A stretch of DNA of 64,000 nt from Guadua angustifolia (Eukaryota > Streptophyta > Magnoliopsida > Poales > Poaceae), in assembly GCA_036346375.1 (NCBI GenBank), contig CM070515.1, positions 4,672,423-4,736,422 of the forward strand, given 5' to 3'. The notes beneath the pieces are model-generated. The model was not told where the DNA came from, ran no database searches, and worked only from the letters and a program-made list of their open reading frames with translations. Shown piece by piece: positions 35,939-46,601 of this stretch; within the stretch, counting starts at the first letter, position 1, and the number at the start of each line of letters is the position of its first letter. Both the position numbers and the translations under genes were made by a program.

Positions 35939-37314
35939 CATTCCAAAGGGTGTTCTTCAAAAACTTGATTATTTCCGATCGCGTTTTTTCTGGCAAGAGG
36001 ATGAGTGCAAAAGAAAATATCGTCTTGTCAAATGGAGTATTGTTTGCCAGCCCAGAAGTCAAGAGGGCCTTGGAATTCATGACTTAAATATTATGAATGT
36101 TGCCCTTTTGAGTAAATGGTTGTTCAAGCTTTTAACTACTGATGGTACTTGGCAGCAACTTCTTAAAAATAAGTATATGGATTCTAAGCCGTTAGTTCAA
36201 GCTGAGTGGAAACCAGGAGACTCGCATTTCTGGTCCTGTTTAATGAAAGTAAAACAGGATTTTCTACGATTTGGTACTTTCACAATTAAGAATGGACGAC
36301 AGGTGCGATTCTGGGAAGACATTTGGCTTGGACATAGACCATTAAAAGAACAGTATCCTGGGTTATATAGCATTGTAATGAAGAAATACATAACTATTGC
36401 TGAAGTTCTTATGAATTCTCCGCCAAACATAGCCTGGAGACGCTCTTTGATTGGTGTCAAGTTGATGGCATGGAACGATTTGCAGTCACGCATCGTTAAC
36501 CTACAACTGACACAGGATGAGGATGGATTCTATTGGAATTTGTGTCAATCTGGACAATTCTCTGTGAAGTCTCATTATTTGGCGCTAATTAAACATGATG
36601 TTCCTAATTTAAATCTACGATTATGGAAGTTAAAAGCTCCTCTAAAAATCAAAGTGTTTCTGTGGTACCTTAGAAGGGGGGTTCTGCTAACGAAGGACAA
36701 TCTGGCAAAACGAAACTGGACGGGTAGTACAACATGTTGCTTTTGTCACGACATGAAGACAATTAGGCATCTGTTCTTTCATTGTCGTTTGGCTCGTATG
36801 GAGTGGGGTTTTTTGTATCTGGCTTTTGGTATTGACAGACCCACAAGTGTTGATCATATGTTTGGGAGCTGGATTGGTGCTTTTGATAAAGAACTTAAAA
36901 ATATTGTGTTGCTAGGGGCTGCAACCATCTGTTGGTCTCTGTGGTTACACAGAAATGATATTGTCTTTGACAGGAAGTCAAACTCATCCCCTTTGCAGGT
37001 TCTTTTTGCTACTTCCTATTGGCTACGTACATGGACTGTGCTGCAGAAGCCGGAATTGCGAACTATCTTGGTGCAGGCTACGCAACGATTGGTGCAGGTG
37101 GCCATAGCTTTCTTCTCCCAGGCCTCTGGATGGCGGTCTAATCTTCGGATTGATTGTTTTTAGCGAGGAGGGATTAATTTTGCTTATATGTTTTGTTTTT
37201 TGTTTTATAGGTTGTGTGCTTCATGTTAAGCAGAGGCCGGGAGCAGTTTCAGGGACTTGTATCTCCTCGATGTAATGTTCTTGAAATTAATAAAAGCTTC
37301 CTTTATAAAAAAAA
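35939..37314 (+). mobile_element. 5'-truncated LINE insertion, 1,376 bp, with 13-bp TSD
   Basis: AATCAGAATGTCT occurs at 35926-35938 and again at 37315-37327, directly after an A-rich tail following an AATAAAAGC signal. The insert carries only the last third of a LINE ORF2. This is the expected product of target-primed reverse transcription that stopped early. Confidence 0.92.
35940..37163 (+). CDS. LINE ORF2 C-terminal fragment (end of RT region and zf-RVT domain), 407 codons, uninterrupted
   Basis: The frame is open from the first base of the insertion to TAG at 37161-37163 without any stop. It begins with IPKGVLQKLDYFRSRFFWQ, typical of plant L1-type non-LTR retrotransposons just after the reverse-transcriptase core. 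It continues with KWLFKLL, RFWEDIWLG, and the zf-RVT segment (FSVKSHY, LWKLKAPLKIKVFLWYL, CCFC...HLFFHC). An internal ATG at 36093 would give 356 aa. No promoter, RT catalytic box or endonuclease is present, so this is a dead fragment. The lack of stops points to a recent insertion. Confidence 0.85.
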   Translation: MPKGVLQKLDYFRSRFFWQEDECKRKYRLVKWSIVCQPRSQEGLGIHDLNIMNVALLSKWLFKLLTTDGTWQQLLKNKYMDSKPLVQAEWKPGDSHFWSCLMKVKQDFLRFGTFTIKNGRQVRFWEDIWLGHRPLKEQYPGLYSIVMKKYITIAEVLMNSPPNIAWRRSLIGVKLMAWNDLQSRIVNLQLTQDEDGFYWNLCQSGQFSVKSHYLALIKHDVPNLNLRLWKLKAPLKIKVFLWYLRRGVLLTKDNLAKRNWTGSTTCCFCHDMKTIRHLFFHCRLARMEWGFLYLAFGIDRPTSVDHMFGSWIGAFDKELKNIVLLGAATICWSLWLHRNDIVFDRKSNSSPLQVLFATSYWLRTWTVLQKPELRTILVQATQRLVQVAIAFFSQASGWRSNLRIDCF

Positions 37315-37477
37315 AATCAGAATGTCTGAACGGAAATGAGTATTTTCATTTGTTTTCTGCAAATTGTTGAATGCTAAATTGTAATCTGCATGGTTTTGTT
37401 CATATCCTGATGTTACGTACACAAACTCATAAGTGACAACATTGCAAGATAAATGTTTTTTGTTTGCGATGAGAGGT

Positions 37478-37740
37478 CGTGCTGCAGGCAACGACTGCTG
37501 TACAATCAGGGCTCCCGTGCAATTACCGTGCAATCTAACTAAAAAAAGTTTCAAAAAATTCTGAAAAAAATCATGGATGTACATCTCATCTTACCCCATC
37601 TACATATAAAATTTCATGATCAAATTCGTCCTATGCTAGAAGTTACAAAAAAGACAAATTTTTTAAAACTTTTCTTAGTTGGATTGCACGGTGATCGCAC
37701 GGGAGCCCTGATTGCACAGCAGTCGTTGCCCGTGCTGCAT
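37478..37740. mobile_element. MITE-like element with ~85-bp inverted ends
   Basis: The left GGCAACGACTGCTGTACAAT and inverted right GGCAACGACTGCTGTGCAAT continue through CAGGGCTCCCGTGC and CCGTGCAATC(T/C)AACTAA. The central ~90 bp are AT-rich. A target-site duplication was not resolved; Mutator-like MITEs have this form. Confidence 0.7.
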
Positions 37741-37744
37741 GCAA

Positions 37745-40180
37745 GTAAACAATGCCAGTTCAGGTTTGGCATGCAGTAGCACATGAATTGTCTTGTTTCA
37801 GAATGAATGCAAATAAAACTGGATCGTTGGATTTTGGCTGCTCGCATTCAATCGTTGTAATCTGTTCAGTGCAATTGAATTTTGTCTTCTGTCATTTTGC
37901 CATGCAATCGGTTGACTCATGGCCATACAATTGGTTGCCCAAGTGCGTTTGGCAGTAGAAAAACAAGCTGATCGCCATACAATTCAACTGTTGCTTGACT
38001 GAATGCCATTTTTACACAACAAACGAGCAGCCTTCTGCATTTGGCAGTAGCAAACCGAACCGAAATCTCCCAAACAAGTAGAAGTGTTCATGTAGAGGTG
38101 GGAAGCGAGCAACTCACAGAGTTGGTACGGAGAAGCACGCCGCAATCACAAGGTAGAGTTTTTTTTTTTTTTTACATATTAAAAAAAAAAAACTCTAGAG
38201 CCGCAAAAATATGTGTACTTTTTGATAGCTAATGTCGTTGTATGTGGCTTTAGTTGCTCCTTCCAGAGATACCGTATTTAAAACGGCAAAATTCTGAATA
38301 CAATTTTGGAGTATGTTGGTGCTTGATGTATGGCAATGCGCTAAACTAAGGTGAGGTTTTGCGAGTTAATACGGTCTCCACGCAAGGAATAAGGGAGAGG
38401 CACAAATCCGGACAATTAGGTTTGAGCTACGACTCACGAGTAGAACCTTAAAACTTCCTTCCCATAAAAAAAGTTTCTATTTGTAAAGCCTGCAACTCGT
38501 TAGAGCATGCGAAAGATAAGCAGAGTACGTAGTAGCGTTAGGAGACGCGTTCTGCCGTGTAAGTTGGGTGTACCAAACGTCACTAGCATTGGTCTTGCAG
38601 CAGCATGCCATGGAAGGAGGAACAGCCAGTCGCAATCCCAAGCTCGAACGGTGGCAGCTAATCGTTGCCCTAACCAGTCACCGGAGATTGGATTATATTA
38701 CTCGGCGCAACGCATGCCGTTCAATCACGGATGCGTGTGGACATGAATGGAACCACTCTGATAAGGCTGTAAGAATCACGCGACAAGATACCAATCATTC
38801 GTCTCACGAGAGCTGTGTTGCCTACAAATGGCAGCATTCGTATGGATTGCATTTTGGGAAGATGGGACAGGTGTGTCCGCTCTGCGTGTCTGTGCTACGG
38901 AGCTTTTATCTCGGAAATAATTTTAATATGTGTCTGTTTCAAACGCGGAGGCCGTGGTGGAAATTGAGTTGTTCTATGTGAAATTTCTATAAAATTCCTA
39001 TGGAATTTCCAAAAGGGGTCTAACCGTCTAAACATTTTGTTTGCACCACGGGCACCCTTCGGGCTTCAAGCATGACTGACCATTGGTAACTTTCTTCGCT
39101 TCAACCTTTCGTCATGAAGAGGAGAAAAGATTAAAAAAAAGGGTCTTCGAAAGGCCTTTCAACCACTTCCAAGTTGCAAGGTAACTTAATTGCCGAACAA
39201 TTTCACAATTCAGGTTAATTAATCCCTGTTTAGAATACGGAGAATTTCCCCGATTCATGCAAAAATTGAATTGTTTTCAACGAATTTCCTATAAAGTTTC
39301 AGCACTCCAGATGGGCCTTATGATTTAGGAGTAGATAACAAAAATGTTGTGATATTATCGATTTCTGTAGTGCTCGTTCATTGGTACACTAAAAATAATG
39401 ATCATTGTGTTCCAATCGGAAAGCGATCCAATACAATCCCAATTGAGGTGCAACTTAAGAAGTTGTACGTGGACCGTTGAATCAAAAAGTGACAGTTCAG
39501 ATCTTTCGAGAATACTATTTAAAAATACTGTAGCATGACACTTTAATAATACACTGTTGGACGATCTGAGCCGTTCGTTGATTTGATTGGACAACATTGA
39601 GGATGGAGGATTGTTTAAGTTGTAGTCCCTGTTGGGATGGCATGGAACCCTATCCGTTCCAATCAGATGATACAACAGAACAGACAAGGAAACATCCATC
39701 TGCTGATCTGATGGAAAAAGGCTGTAGTACATCGTAACAACCGACCGAATCCATCCTGCAGTGGTACCATGTATTATTATGCATGTACTTCCACGTGGAT
39801 TTGCTTTTTCTGCTCAATAGCGACATGGTTATAATAATAATCATATGCAAGAGTCATCAAATAAATCAGCAAGTACACATTAAATATGAAACCGTTTTTG
39901 CAGCCACACTTTTTCTGAGCGGCAGAAGTGAGCATTGAGATGCCAGTAAATCAGTACTATCATAGCAAAGCAAACAATGAAACAACTACAACTGTCATGG
40001 ATACCAGTCCAACTAGATCGTGCCAAAAAAATCCATCCTTGTCAAAGAAAGAGATATAACATAAATATTAATATAATGTACCAGGGGATAAAACTAAAAA
40101 TGTAACATGACACATTCTGTCTATGTTCCATTTACTGGATTGTAACAACCCAAAGCCAATAGGATGGGGCAACAACAGAG
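37745..40180. other. Intergenic, no gene seen
   Basis: Contains a T15/A12 inverted run at about 38154-38202 (TAGAG...CTCTAGAG flanks). ORFs at 38507-38981 (plus) and 39355-39850 (minus) have no recognisable domains. The last part before 40199 is expected to be 3' UTR of the minus-strand membrane-protein gene. Confidence 0.4.
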
Positions 40181-40198
40181 GCAATTACATACTTTGGA

Positions 40199-40387
40199 TT
40201 AGTTCCCCAAAACACCTTCTGCTCCTGCTGGTCCTTTGCTCGGCCAGTACTTGAAAGCGGCATAAACAGAAGACACGACTAGGGCGCCAAGGACGATGTA
40301 GGTGATTATCGTAGTTGGACCAATTTGAGTAAGGCCCTGCTTCTGTTTGCTTTGTGCCAGCAATGCCTTTGGCTTGATCTTCGCCAT
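40199..40387 (-). CDS. Small single-pass membrane protein, 62 aa
   Basis: Single coding exon, TAA at 40199-40201. The start ATG at 40387 is chosen because the first residues MAKIKPKALLAQSKQK are basic and charged. They are followed by a clear hydrophobic segment (about residues 26-46, TIITYIVLGALVVSSVYAAF) and a short polar tail KYWPSKGPAGAEGVLGN. An in-frame upstream ATG at 40489 lies before a probable splice acceptor (TTATCAG at 40397), so it is not used. The protein looks like a short tail-region or single-span ER/organelle membrane protein conserved in plants. I do not recognise the family with certainty; it does not match RAMP4/SERP1. Upstream, 40397 to about 42113 is probably a 5'UTR intron. 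Confidence 0.8.
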   Translation of the reverse strand: MAKIKPKALLAQSKQKQGLTQIGPTTIITYIVLGALVVSSVYAAFKYWPSKGPAGAEGVLGN

Positions 40388-40396
40388 GATGCACTT

Positions 40397-42106
40397 CTGA
40401 TAATGCCAAGACAGACTGGAATCGGCATAGAGTAGTTTTACAAAGTATAGAAGCACTATGTTTTTTTTTTCTGAACCGTTATAAACCACAGAAGAATTAT
40501 TTTTGCATCATGTGTAATAAACTGCATTACAACCTTATGAACAGCTGGATTCTAAGATCAATCAATAAAAACAAGCATCGGGTTGTAGAGATAAACATGC
40601 TATTACGGTGAAGTGATATTACATCTTCCATGTGTCAAGAATGTACTACTTACCTTTCCTAATACATGCCATTATATCCACTAGTTAAACGATTTATTAG
40701 GGAAAAATCTTGAAATAGATAGAAACTTATGGATTCAAAACTTATAATGTTGCAGAGCACACAATAGGGACTTATAACAGAGGCACACCCAATGTCACAA
40801 CATAAATAAAATGATAGAATAGGGAAAGTGATGTGTTCAAATTGCAGGTGCCATTTGTGGCCTCAAATCAAAATAATGGAGCCTAATAGATAATATTAAA
40901 CTGCATCTTGATTGACTTAACTTACATGATATAGGAAGGCTTCTACAAATTACAGTCTCTAAGATACAAATAATAAACCAATAGTAAGAGAGACCAGGAG
41001 AAGATCTAGGGTCATGGAAATTTTGCATGTCATGCCTACACGCAAGCTTGGGAATTGCAGTTGAAAAACCTTGATGTTCCCCTATTTTATCTTCTGCCCT
41101 TTCCATTTTACAAAACAAGCATATAAAAAGATAGGCGCTTGCTTGTAGAGTGCGGTTGTGAGGTTTTTTCAAGGTTTTTTCCTTAAAAAGCTGATTGTAA
41201 TTCTCTCTTTTCCTTCTTTATAAATTTCGCAGCAATTCTCTTGCTGCGCTTTCGAAAAAATGGACTCGACAACTTCATGGTATAAAGGAAGTTTCAGGAA
41301 AACATTATAAGCTTGGCATAGGGGTAATTCTCTTAAAGACTGACACAAATTGAGTTCATTATCCTTTTCTCGAGCTTCGCTGTCTGAACTCCCTGTATAT
41401 TGACTGGCATGATAGGTAACATCGTAACAACACTCAGCGACACAAATAAGCCCACTGCACCCTAAGCACAAAGATTATATATCTCTTACTTCTCTAATGG
41501 ACAAGATCCATTAGTTAAAACAGAAAGTTGGTGATATTGCTAGTTACAATACTGAGCTACTGACAGACTCAAAACGTGACATCCGAATGAGTTAGGCTCA
41601 AACACAAAGATTTGACCAAGACAGCGTGGTGCGATTGGGACTCCTAATGGGTCCATCAGACGAGTGCCCCACCAATGCGAGCAACTGAATTGCCGGCGCC
41701 CAAATCTCCATCGGAGCAAGCAAAGCAAAGGCGGGCTAAGATTGCACACGCACAATATGTCCAGAAGCACATCTATTGCGCCATGATCCGTGCTTCGATT
41801 CCACAAGACAGATTCTTTCAACAATGATTCTCCTGATCCTCGAGGCTGTGTAACAACAAAAGGCCATCTATCTAGAGTTCTAGACATGCAACGAGATTAG
41901 ACCGACGCCATATGATTCGAGCAAACAGATTGGTGGATCTGCGCTTAGGCTAAGCCACATCAGGAGGATGAAGAGGAGAATCGGGATCTACCGGGCAGAG
42001 GAGGAGAGCGTGATGATCCCGAAACAAATCAGGGTCCGCAGTCGCTTGCTAGTGAAAGAATCGATCAAACATCGGGGCAACGACGAGAAAGGGAGGACTG
42101 GGAATA
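40397..42106 (-). other. Probable 5'UTR intron, no gene seen
   Basis: The minus-strand ORFs at 40837-41172, 41169-41471 and 41540-41887 are 100-115 codons with no recognisable domain or codon bias. They are most simply explained as chance ORFs in a long leader intron of the small membrane protein gene. Confidence 0.4.
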
Positions 42107-42113
42107 CCTTGAC

Positions 42114-42300
42114 CTGCAGATTGCACTCGGAGCTCTCGCGGAGGTGACGTTCATGCGATCCCGTGGGAGGGCGGTCCAGGCAAGGATGACGAGGATGCAG
42201 CCTGTGGCGCGTGCGTGCCCTGTTGAGGCGAAGAGGGAGGAGGAAGAACTTGGCACGGATGCAGGGGCAGTTCGGGAAACAGAAAATTGAGGTGAAAACA
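42114..42300 (-). other. Probable 5' UTR exon of the small membrane protein gene
   Basis: GC-rich stretch bounded by a donor (CTGCAG|GTCAAG or GTCAAG|GTATTC) at about 42107-42114. It lies 1.7 kb upstream of the coding exon on the same strand, with no other gene between. It contains a short upstream ORF starting ATG at 42256 (MPSSSSSLFAS). The Stowaway element at 42315-42571 sits immediately upstream, so the promoter is inside or beyond the MITE. This is inferred from composition and splice-site words only. Confidence 0.4.
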
Positions 42301-42314
42301 GGGGAATAACGGTA

Positions 42315-42571
42315 CTCCTTCATATCACAAATAGTTATTGTTCTGAATATCCGTACAATATGTAAAATATAGTTTTGACCATTAATTTTTATTATAATAT
42401 ATTTATAAAACGTAATAAAATTATAATAATATGAAAGGACGTTTGGAGACAAATCTACGCATATTATTTTTATGTATCCAATTTAAAATTTTAAAAGATA
42501 TTGACAGTCAAAATTCCAAAAGTTTGACTGCAATTATATGCAAAACAGTAGCTATTTGTGACCAGAGGAAG
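42315..42571. mobile_element. Stowaway MITE, 257 bp
   Basis: The left end CTCCTTCATATCACAAATAG and the inverted right end CTTCCTCTGGTCACAAATAG are flanked by TA at 42313-42314 and 42572-42573. Same family as 33324-33583. Confidence 0.85.
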
Positions 42572-42642
42572 TAATAAGTTGGGCCTCGTGTCAAGGGCGC
42601 CTGTGCTGCTTCTAATTGCCCCTGATCTACTGCTCACATGTA

Positions 42643-42915
42643 GGCCCTGTTTGGGGGCTTAAAGGCAACTTCAACTTTTGAAAAGCCAGTAAACTTTTCA
42701 AACAGCTCAGTTTTTAAGTGACTTTGGGTATAAGTTAGAAGTTATATATAACTAGCAAAAGCCAAAAGCTGAAAGCTATGTAGGACTTATTTTTGCAGCT
42801 TATTGCTGAAAAAAATTAGATATTTGTTAAACGGTCTCTTATAAAAAGTTACAGTTGCTTTTTCAGCCCAGAAAACTAAAAGCCAGCTTTTTATACAACT
42901 CCCCAAAACAGGCCC
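42643..42915. mobile_element. hAT-like MITE, ~273 bp
   Basis: The left end GGCCCTGTTTGGGGGCTT and the inverted right end GGGCCTGTTTTGGGGAGTT form TIRs of about 18 bp. The interior repeats AAAAGCCA and AGTTA...TAACT palindromic words, typical of this abundant rice MITE type. The TSD was not resolved. Confidence 0.6.
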
Positions 42916-43048
42916 ATAGACTGCTGGTTGGACAAATTGCAGACTATGTATATACACATGCTTGAACAGAGGATTTTGGTATAAAACTTCGAACTTTCAA
43001 GCAATTCAACTGCCCTGTTTCTTGTAAAAAGTTTATTGTAAAATTCAT

Positions 43049-43290
43049 GGAAATTTTTGTATACAGTACAAGTGTTGATCCGTATTTACAAATTGATACA
43101 ATACATTCGTGTATTTACAAAAACACACCATTACCGAGTCTGAGTTTACAAATCATCATATCTGGGTTCTCGTAAATCCGTTTAATGTATTTGGAATCAC
43201 GAAACCCGAAAAAGGCGATTTGTAAACACCAATTCGGTAATGGGGGGCCCACCCCATTACCGGATTCACCAAACCCGGGAATGGCCTGTG
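43049..43290 (+). repeat. MULE left terminal inverted repeat
   Basis: It matches the reverse complement of 55448-55695 nearly throughout, including GTACAAGTGTTGATCCGTAT, GATACAATACATTCGTGTAT and GGGGGGCCCACCCCATTACC, and diverges after GGCCTGTG. The segment just inside (43380-43590) has repeated GCGAAATTG/ATTTCGCA words, a possible subterminal transposase-binding region. Confidence 0.95.
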
Positions 43291-44419
43291 CTTGGTCCCA
43301 CTTGCAACGCATAGCATGCAGGCTTGGGAAACTTTTTTATTTTATACAAAAAAATGCGCCGTATTTACAGAAATATACAACAATCTCGCGTATTTACCGA
43401 AATCCCCACCGATTTCGCAATCTCAAAAGCAGCAAACAACAATTTCGCAATTTCGGTTTGAAATCAGCGATTCAGCGTTCTCACATGCGAAATTGACGTA
43501 TTCGCATTTTCAAAAACGAAATCAGATTCGCAGTTTCAAAACGCGAAATTGAAGTGCCACGTCGATTTCACAATCTCGGGATGCGAAATTGAGCTGGCCG
43601 CACTGTGGATGAAATGTTACACTGCTTATTCGGTTTCCAGGGAAAAAAAGAAGGAACCAGCTGCAGAGCAGAGCAATTTTCTTGTTCGTTCAAGCGGTCT
43701 CGCTAATCTCGTCTTAATGGCGTCGCACCCATTCACTTAAACCACGTGCTAGTCACTCGAGGAATATTGTAAAAATCGCTATCCGAGATATTGAACTACT
43801 AAGAACCGCTTGATCATTAAAAGAACTACTTGATCATTTAAGCGTTTTCGACATCTTTGTAAATGTCACGTAAAAATATACAACATTCTCGTGTATTTTT
43901 AAAATTTCAGACAGTAGCACTGTCAGAATTGCAAAAGTGGCCTCTCCGTACACATGGGTTGCATTTCCGGTCGGACGGGCGATAATTTCATGTGTCAACT
44001 AGGGTTGAATAAATAAAAAAAATCTATTTTTTAGTGATATAGAAAATCTTTTATCGAAATATTTTTGTTGGAGAATTTTATTTGGTCGTGATAACCTTTT
44101 CCTATTTGGATTTGGTTGAATAAGACATTTCGACTCGACGATTGAGAAATTTTTGATTGGTTGAGCGTCGAGATTTTTATTCCTTTCATGACACAATGGG
44201 TTTTTTGAAGTGTTTAAGGGAATTTTTTTTAAGTCATGTAGTTTCGTAATAATTGCGAGAATAATATAATTGGGATACAACAAGAAGATATAGAAGAAAT
44301 TCATATAATTTACTGCGGAAAAGAAGAGACGGGTGATTCTCAACTCGGTTCTCATGAAAATAAGGTAGGTTACATTTTTTATTACGGCTTAAAATTGGGA
44401 GGAGCATATAACATGACGT

Positions 44420-44990
44420 CTACTGAGTGCATCGAGGCCACTTCCCCTTCTCCCATGCCTCCGGTGGGGCTTCTCTGGCACGACGTGCCCTCTCTCGTTT
44501 CCTTTCTCTCTCGGCCTCCTTCTCCTCCGCTTCCTTGCGGCGTGCCTCCTCGCGTGCGGCGTCACGCTGCGCTTGAAGCTGCTCCCCACGGTCCGCCACG
44601 AACTCTTCATCAAGGAGCCTTTGGTCCTCCGGTCGATCTCCTCGTCGTACCACTTCTCAAATTCACCACAGGATGGAGGCGATCATGAAACAAAAATTAG
44701 GAAAGTTCCATGTAGAAATATTAGGAAACACGTATGATTATTACCATGAGGCGAAGCTTCCGGGCCTTCTCCGGCGGGTCGAATTCGTAGTTGCGGCACT
44801 TCCAATACCGCCTCTTCCAAGTTGGAAGCTCGTATGAGCGGACAAGCCTGCAAGGATCTCCGCACAAACACATCGGTGCGACAACCCCAGTCGGTAGGAA
44901 GAGATCTTGGTACGCTGTGCGCGGCAAGGTCGAAGAGCCTCCCTCTTCTTTTGCTTTGCCCTTTCCCTTTGAACTTGCACGCCTCGGCAT
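44420..44990 (-). pseudogene. GRF-type zinc-finger protein, decayed
   Basis: Exon 1 (ATG at 44990) encodes a basic start MPRRASSKGKGKAKEE and then CLCGDPCRLVRS...RRYWKCRNYEFDP. This is a CxCG...C cysteine pattern like zf-GRF, ending at donor GTAATA after ...RKLRLM (about 44749). The second part reads GEFEKWYDEEI and then, after a +1 frame change near 44645, RPEDQRLLDEEF. A charged coiled-coil-like tract rich in E, R, A and K follows, ending GKWPRCTQ at 44420. The expected acceptor AG before the second exon is not seen (CATG in its place). From memory, proteins with this layout accompany PMD/MULE elements in grass genomes. The frame break and lost acceptor make this a pseudogene. Confidence 0.65.
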
Positions 44991-45170
44991 TTTGTCTTGA
45001 TCCTCACCTAAAATGAACGGATATATCTTAGAGACTTCCTCACCTTGGTTGTTCCTCTTCTCCTGTGCTTCTTAGAACACATCGTCCCTTCTTATATAGG
45101 CCTTAGGGGCACTCGGAGAGCAAACACGAAGCACATAAGCCTCCGTCCCAGCACTGTGTCCCACGGTTTG

Positions 45171-45380
45171 TCAGGCCGAGTTGACAACGCACTGCAGCCT
45201 CAGAGCTTTTTCAGGCGGACTTGACAACACACTGCAGCGTCAATGTCTTTTCAGGCCGAGTAGACAATACACTGCAATGTCAGAGTCTTTTCAGGGCGAC
45301 TAGAAAATACACTGCAGCCTTAGAGCCTTTTCAGACCGAGTGGACAACACACTGCAGCCTCAATGCCTTTTCAATTTTGT
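45171..45380. repeat. 40-bp tandem array, 5 units
   Basis: TCAG(G/A)(C/G)CGA starts at 45171, 45211, 45251, 45291 and 45331, with a partial at 45371: an exact 40-bp period. The unit is roughly TCAGGCCGAGTTGACAACAC followed by ACTGCAGCCTCAGAGCTTTT. It is related in inverted orientation to the array at 47145-47275. Confidence 0.93.
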
Positions 45381-45578
45381 AATATAGGTGAATCATGCCA
45401 CTAAAATTTTTTTAATGCAGCCTCAATCACACGAAAATGTTCTAATTAAAGCCTGCTTAACATGTAAAATACGGATACAAACTGGAAACCACTTCGAAAG
45501 ACATCCGTAAAGCTGGGATACAACATAGGGTACATAACTCCAGTGAAGGACTAAGTCAGAAAACCATACATTCTAAGG

Positions 45579-46103
45579 CTATGGTTGTCGGAATAGGCCT
45601 CTTGTATTGTTCGTAGAACGGACAGCTCTAGTAGTGCTTGAACGTCGGGGTGGTGGTGACACGAAGTCGTCGTCGTCATCTTCATCGTCATAGTTACGAG
45701 TAAGCCCTCCTGCAGCGTTGGTCGAACGTCCTCTTGTATTGTTCGTAGAACGGCCAGCTCTGGTAGTGCTTGAACGTCGAGGTGGTGGTGACATGAAGTC
45801 GTCGTCGTCATCTTCATCGCCATAGTTACGAGTAAGCCCTCCTGCAGTTTTGGTCGGACGTCCTCTTGTATTGTTCGTAGGACGCCTAGTTCTTGTAGTG
45901 CTTGAACGTCGAGGTAGAGGTGACACGAAGTCGTCGTCATCATCGTCATAGCCATAGTTAGGAGCAAGCCCTCCTTCAGCGCTGGTCGGACGTCCCCTTG
46001 TATTGTTCGTAGGACGCCCAGTTCTTGTAGTGATTGAACGTCGAGGTGGAGGTGACACGAAGTCGTCGTCGTCACTTTGATGCAGACTTAAGTTGTTCGC
46101 CAT
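45579..46103 (-). CDS. Acidic/basic tandem-repeat protein, 174 aa (four 44-residue repeats)
   Basis: The ORF starts MANNLSLHQS and consists of four repeats of the form DDDDFVSPPPRRSSTTR, then GRxTNNTRGR, then AGGLTRNYG. The DNA period is exactly 132 bp (marker CTTGTA at 45601, 45733, 45865, 45997), so the frame is kept through each copy. A poly-Asp patch alternates with SPPPRRS, giving strongly alternating charge; this is probably disordered. A second minus frame is also open over the same region because the unit length is a multiple of three. It could be the C-terminal exon of the PMD gene or a separate MULE gene. No function is assigned. Confidence 0.5.
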   Translation of the reverse strand: MANNLSLHQSDDDDFVSPPPRRSITTRTGRPTNNTRGRPTSAEGGLAPNYGYDDDDDDFVSPLPRRSSTTRTRRPTNNTRGRPTKTAGGLTRNYGDEDDDDDFMSPPPRRSSTTRAGRSTNNTRGRSTNAAGGLTRNYDDEDDDDDFVSPPPRRSSTTRAVRSTNNTRGLFRQP

Positions 46104-46438
46104 TCTCTTTTAGTGTGTGTTAAGTCAGAGTTAAGCATTGAATAGAACCCAGCATTGATATTACAAAGTGAAGTAAGTAGAACAACTATAATACCATGTC
46201 AAGTGAACAACTATAGCAGCGAGTAGTCACATAGCGCTGGATAAAAGACACTTTTGCCTGAAAGATAAAACTTATTGGGAACAAAAAGCACTAGAAAATA
46301 GTGGTCTGCATAACCCATCCTTGGAAGAGAACAAAATAAACATGTTTTGAGTACATTTGCTGACAGGAATGATTACAGCACCCTGTACTTCAAAAGCAGT
46401 ACTTTCTTTGTTTTCCATTCCATAAAAATCATAAACCA

Positions 46439-46583
46439 GGAACAGAGCCTAGATCAGTTGGTGGGAGGTGAGGTTGTATACCCCCTACCACCCAGGTTCG
46501 AGTCCTCTTCAACTCGATTTGGGTGACTATTTCTTCATAACTAAATTGATACCTAGTTCCTTGGTATCCATCATAAAAAAAGC
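46439..46583. mobile_element. tRNA-derived SINE, 145 bp, nested in the MULE
   Basis: It has an A-box-like GATCAGTTGGT near 46453 and a B-box GGTTCGAGTCC near 46494, spaced as in tRNA-derived SINEs, and a 3' end TCATAAAAAAAG. The direct repeat CATAAACCA at 46430-46438 and 46584-46592 flanks it. Confidence 0.75.
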
Positions 46584-46601
46584 CATAAACCAAAGAGAAA
46601 C

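Noticed and set aside
41169..41887. Minus ORFs of 100-115 codons as separate genes
   Set aside because: No domain, and they lie within the probable leader intron of the 62-aa membrane protein gene.
43999..44355. 118-codon minus ORF that at first looked like organellar sequence
   Set aside because: I could not match it to any plastid or mitochondrial gene with confidence. The AT-rich composition is enough to explain the ORF.
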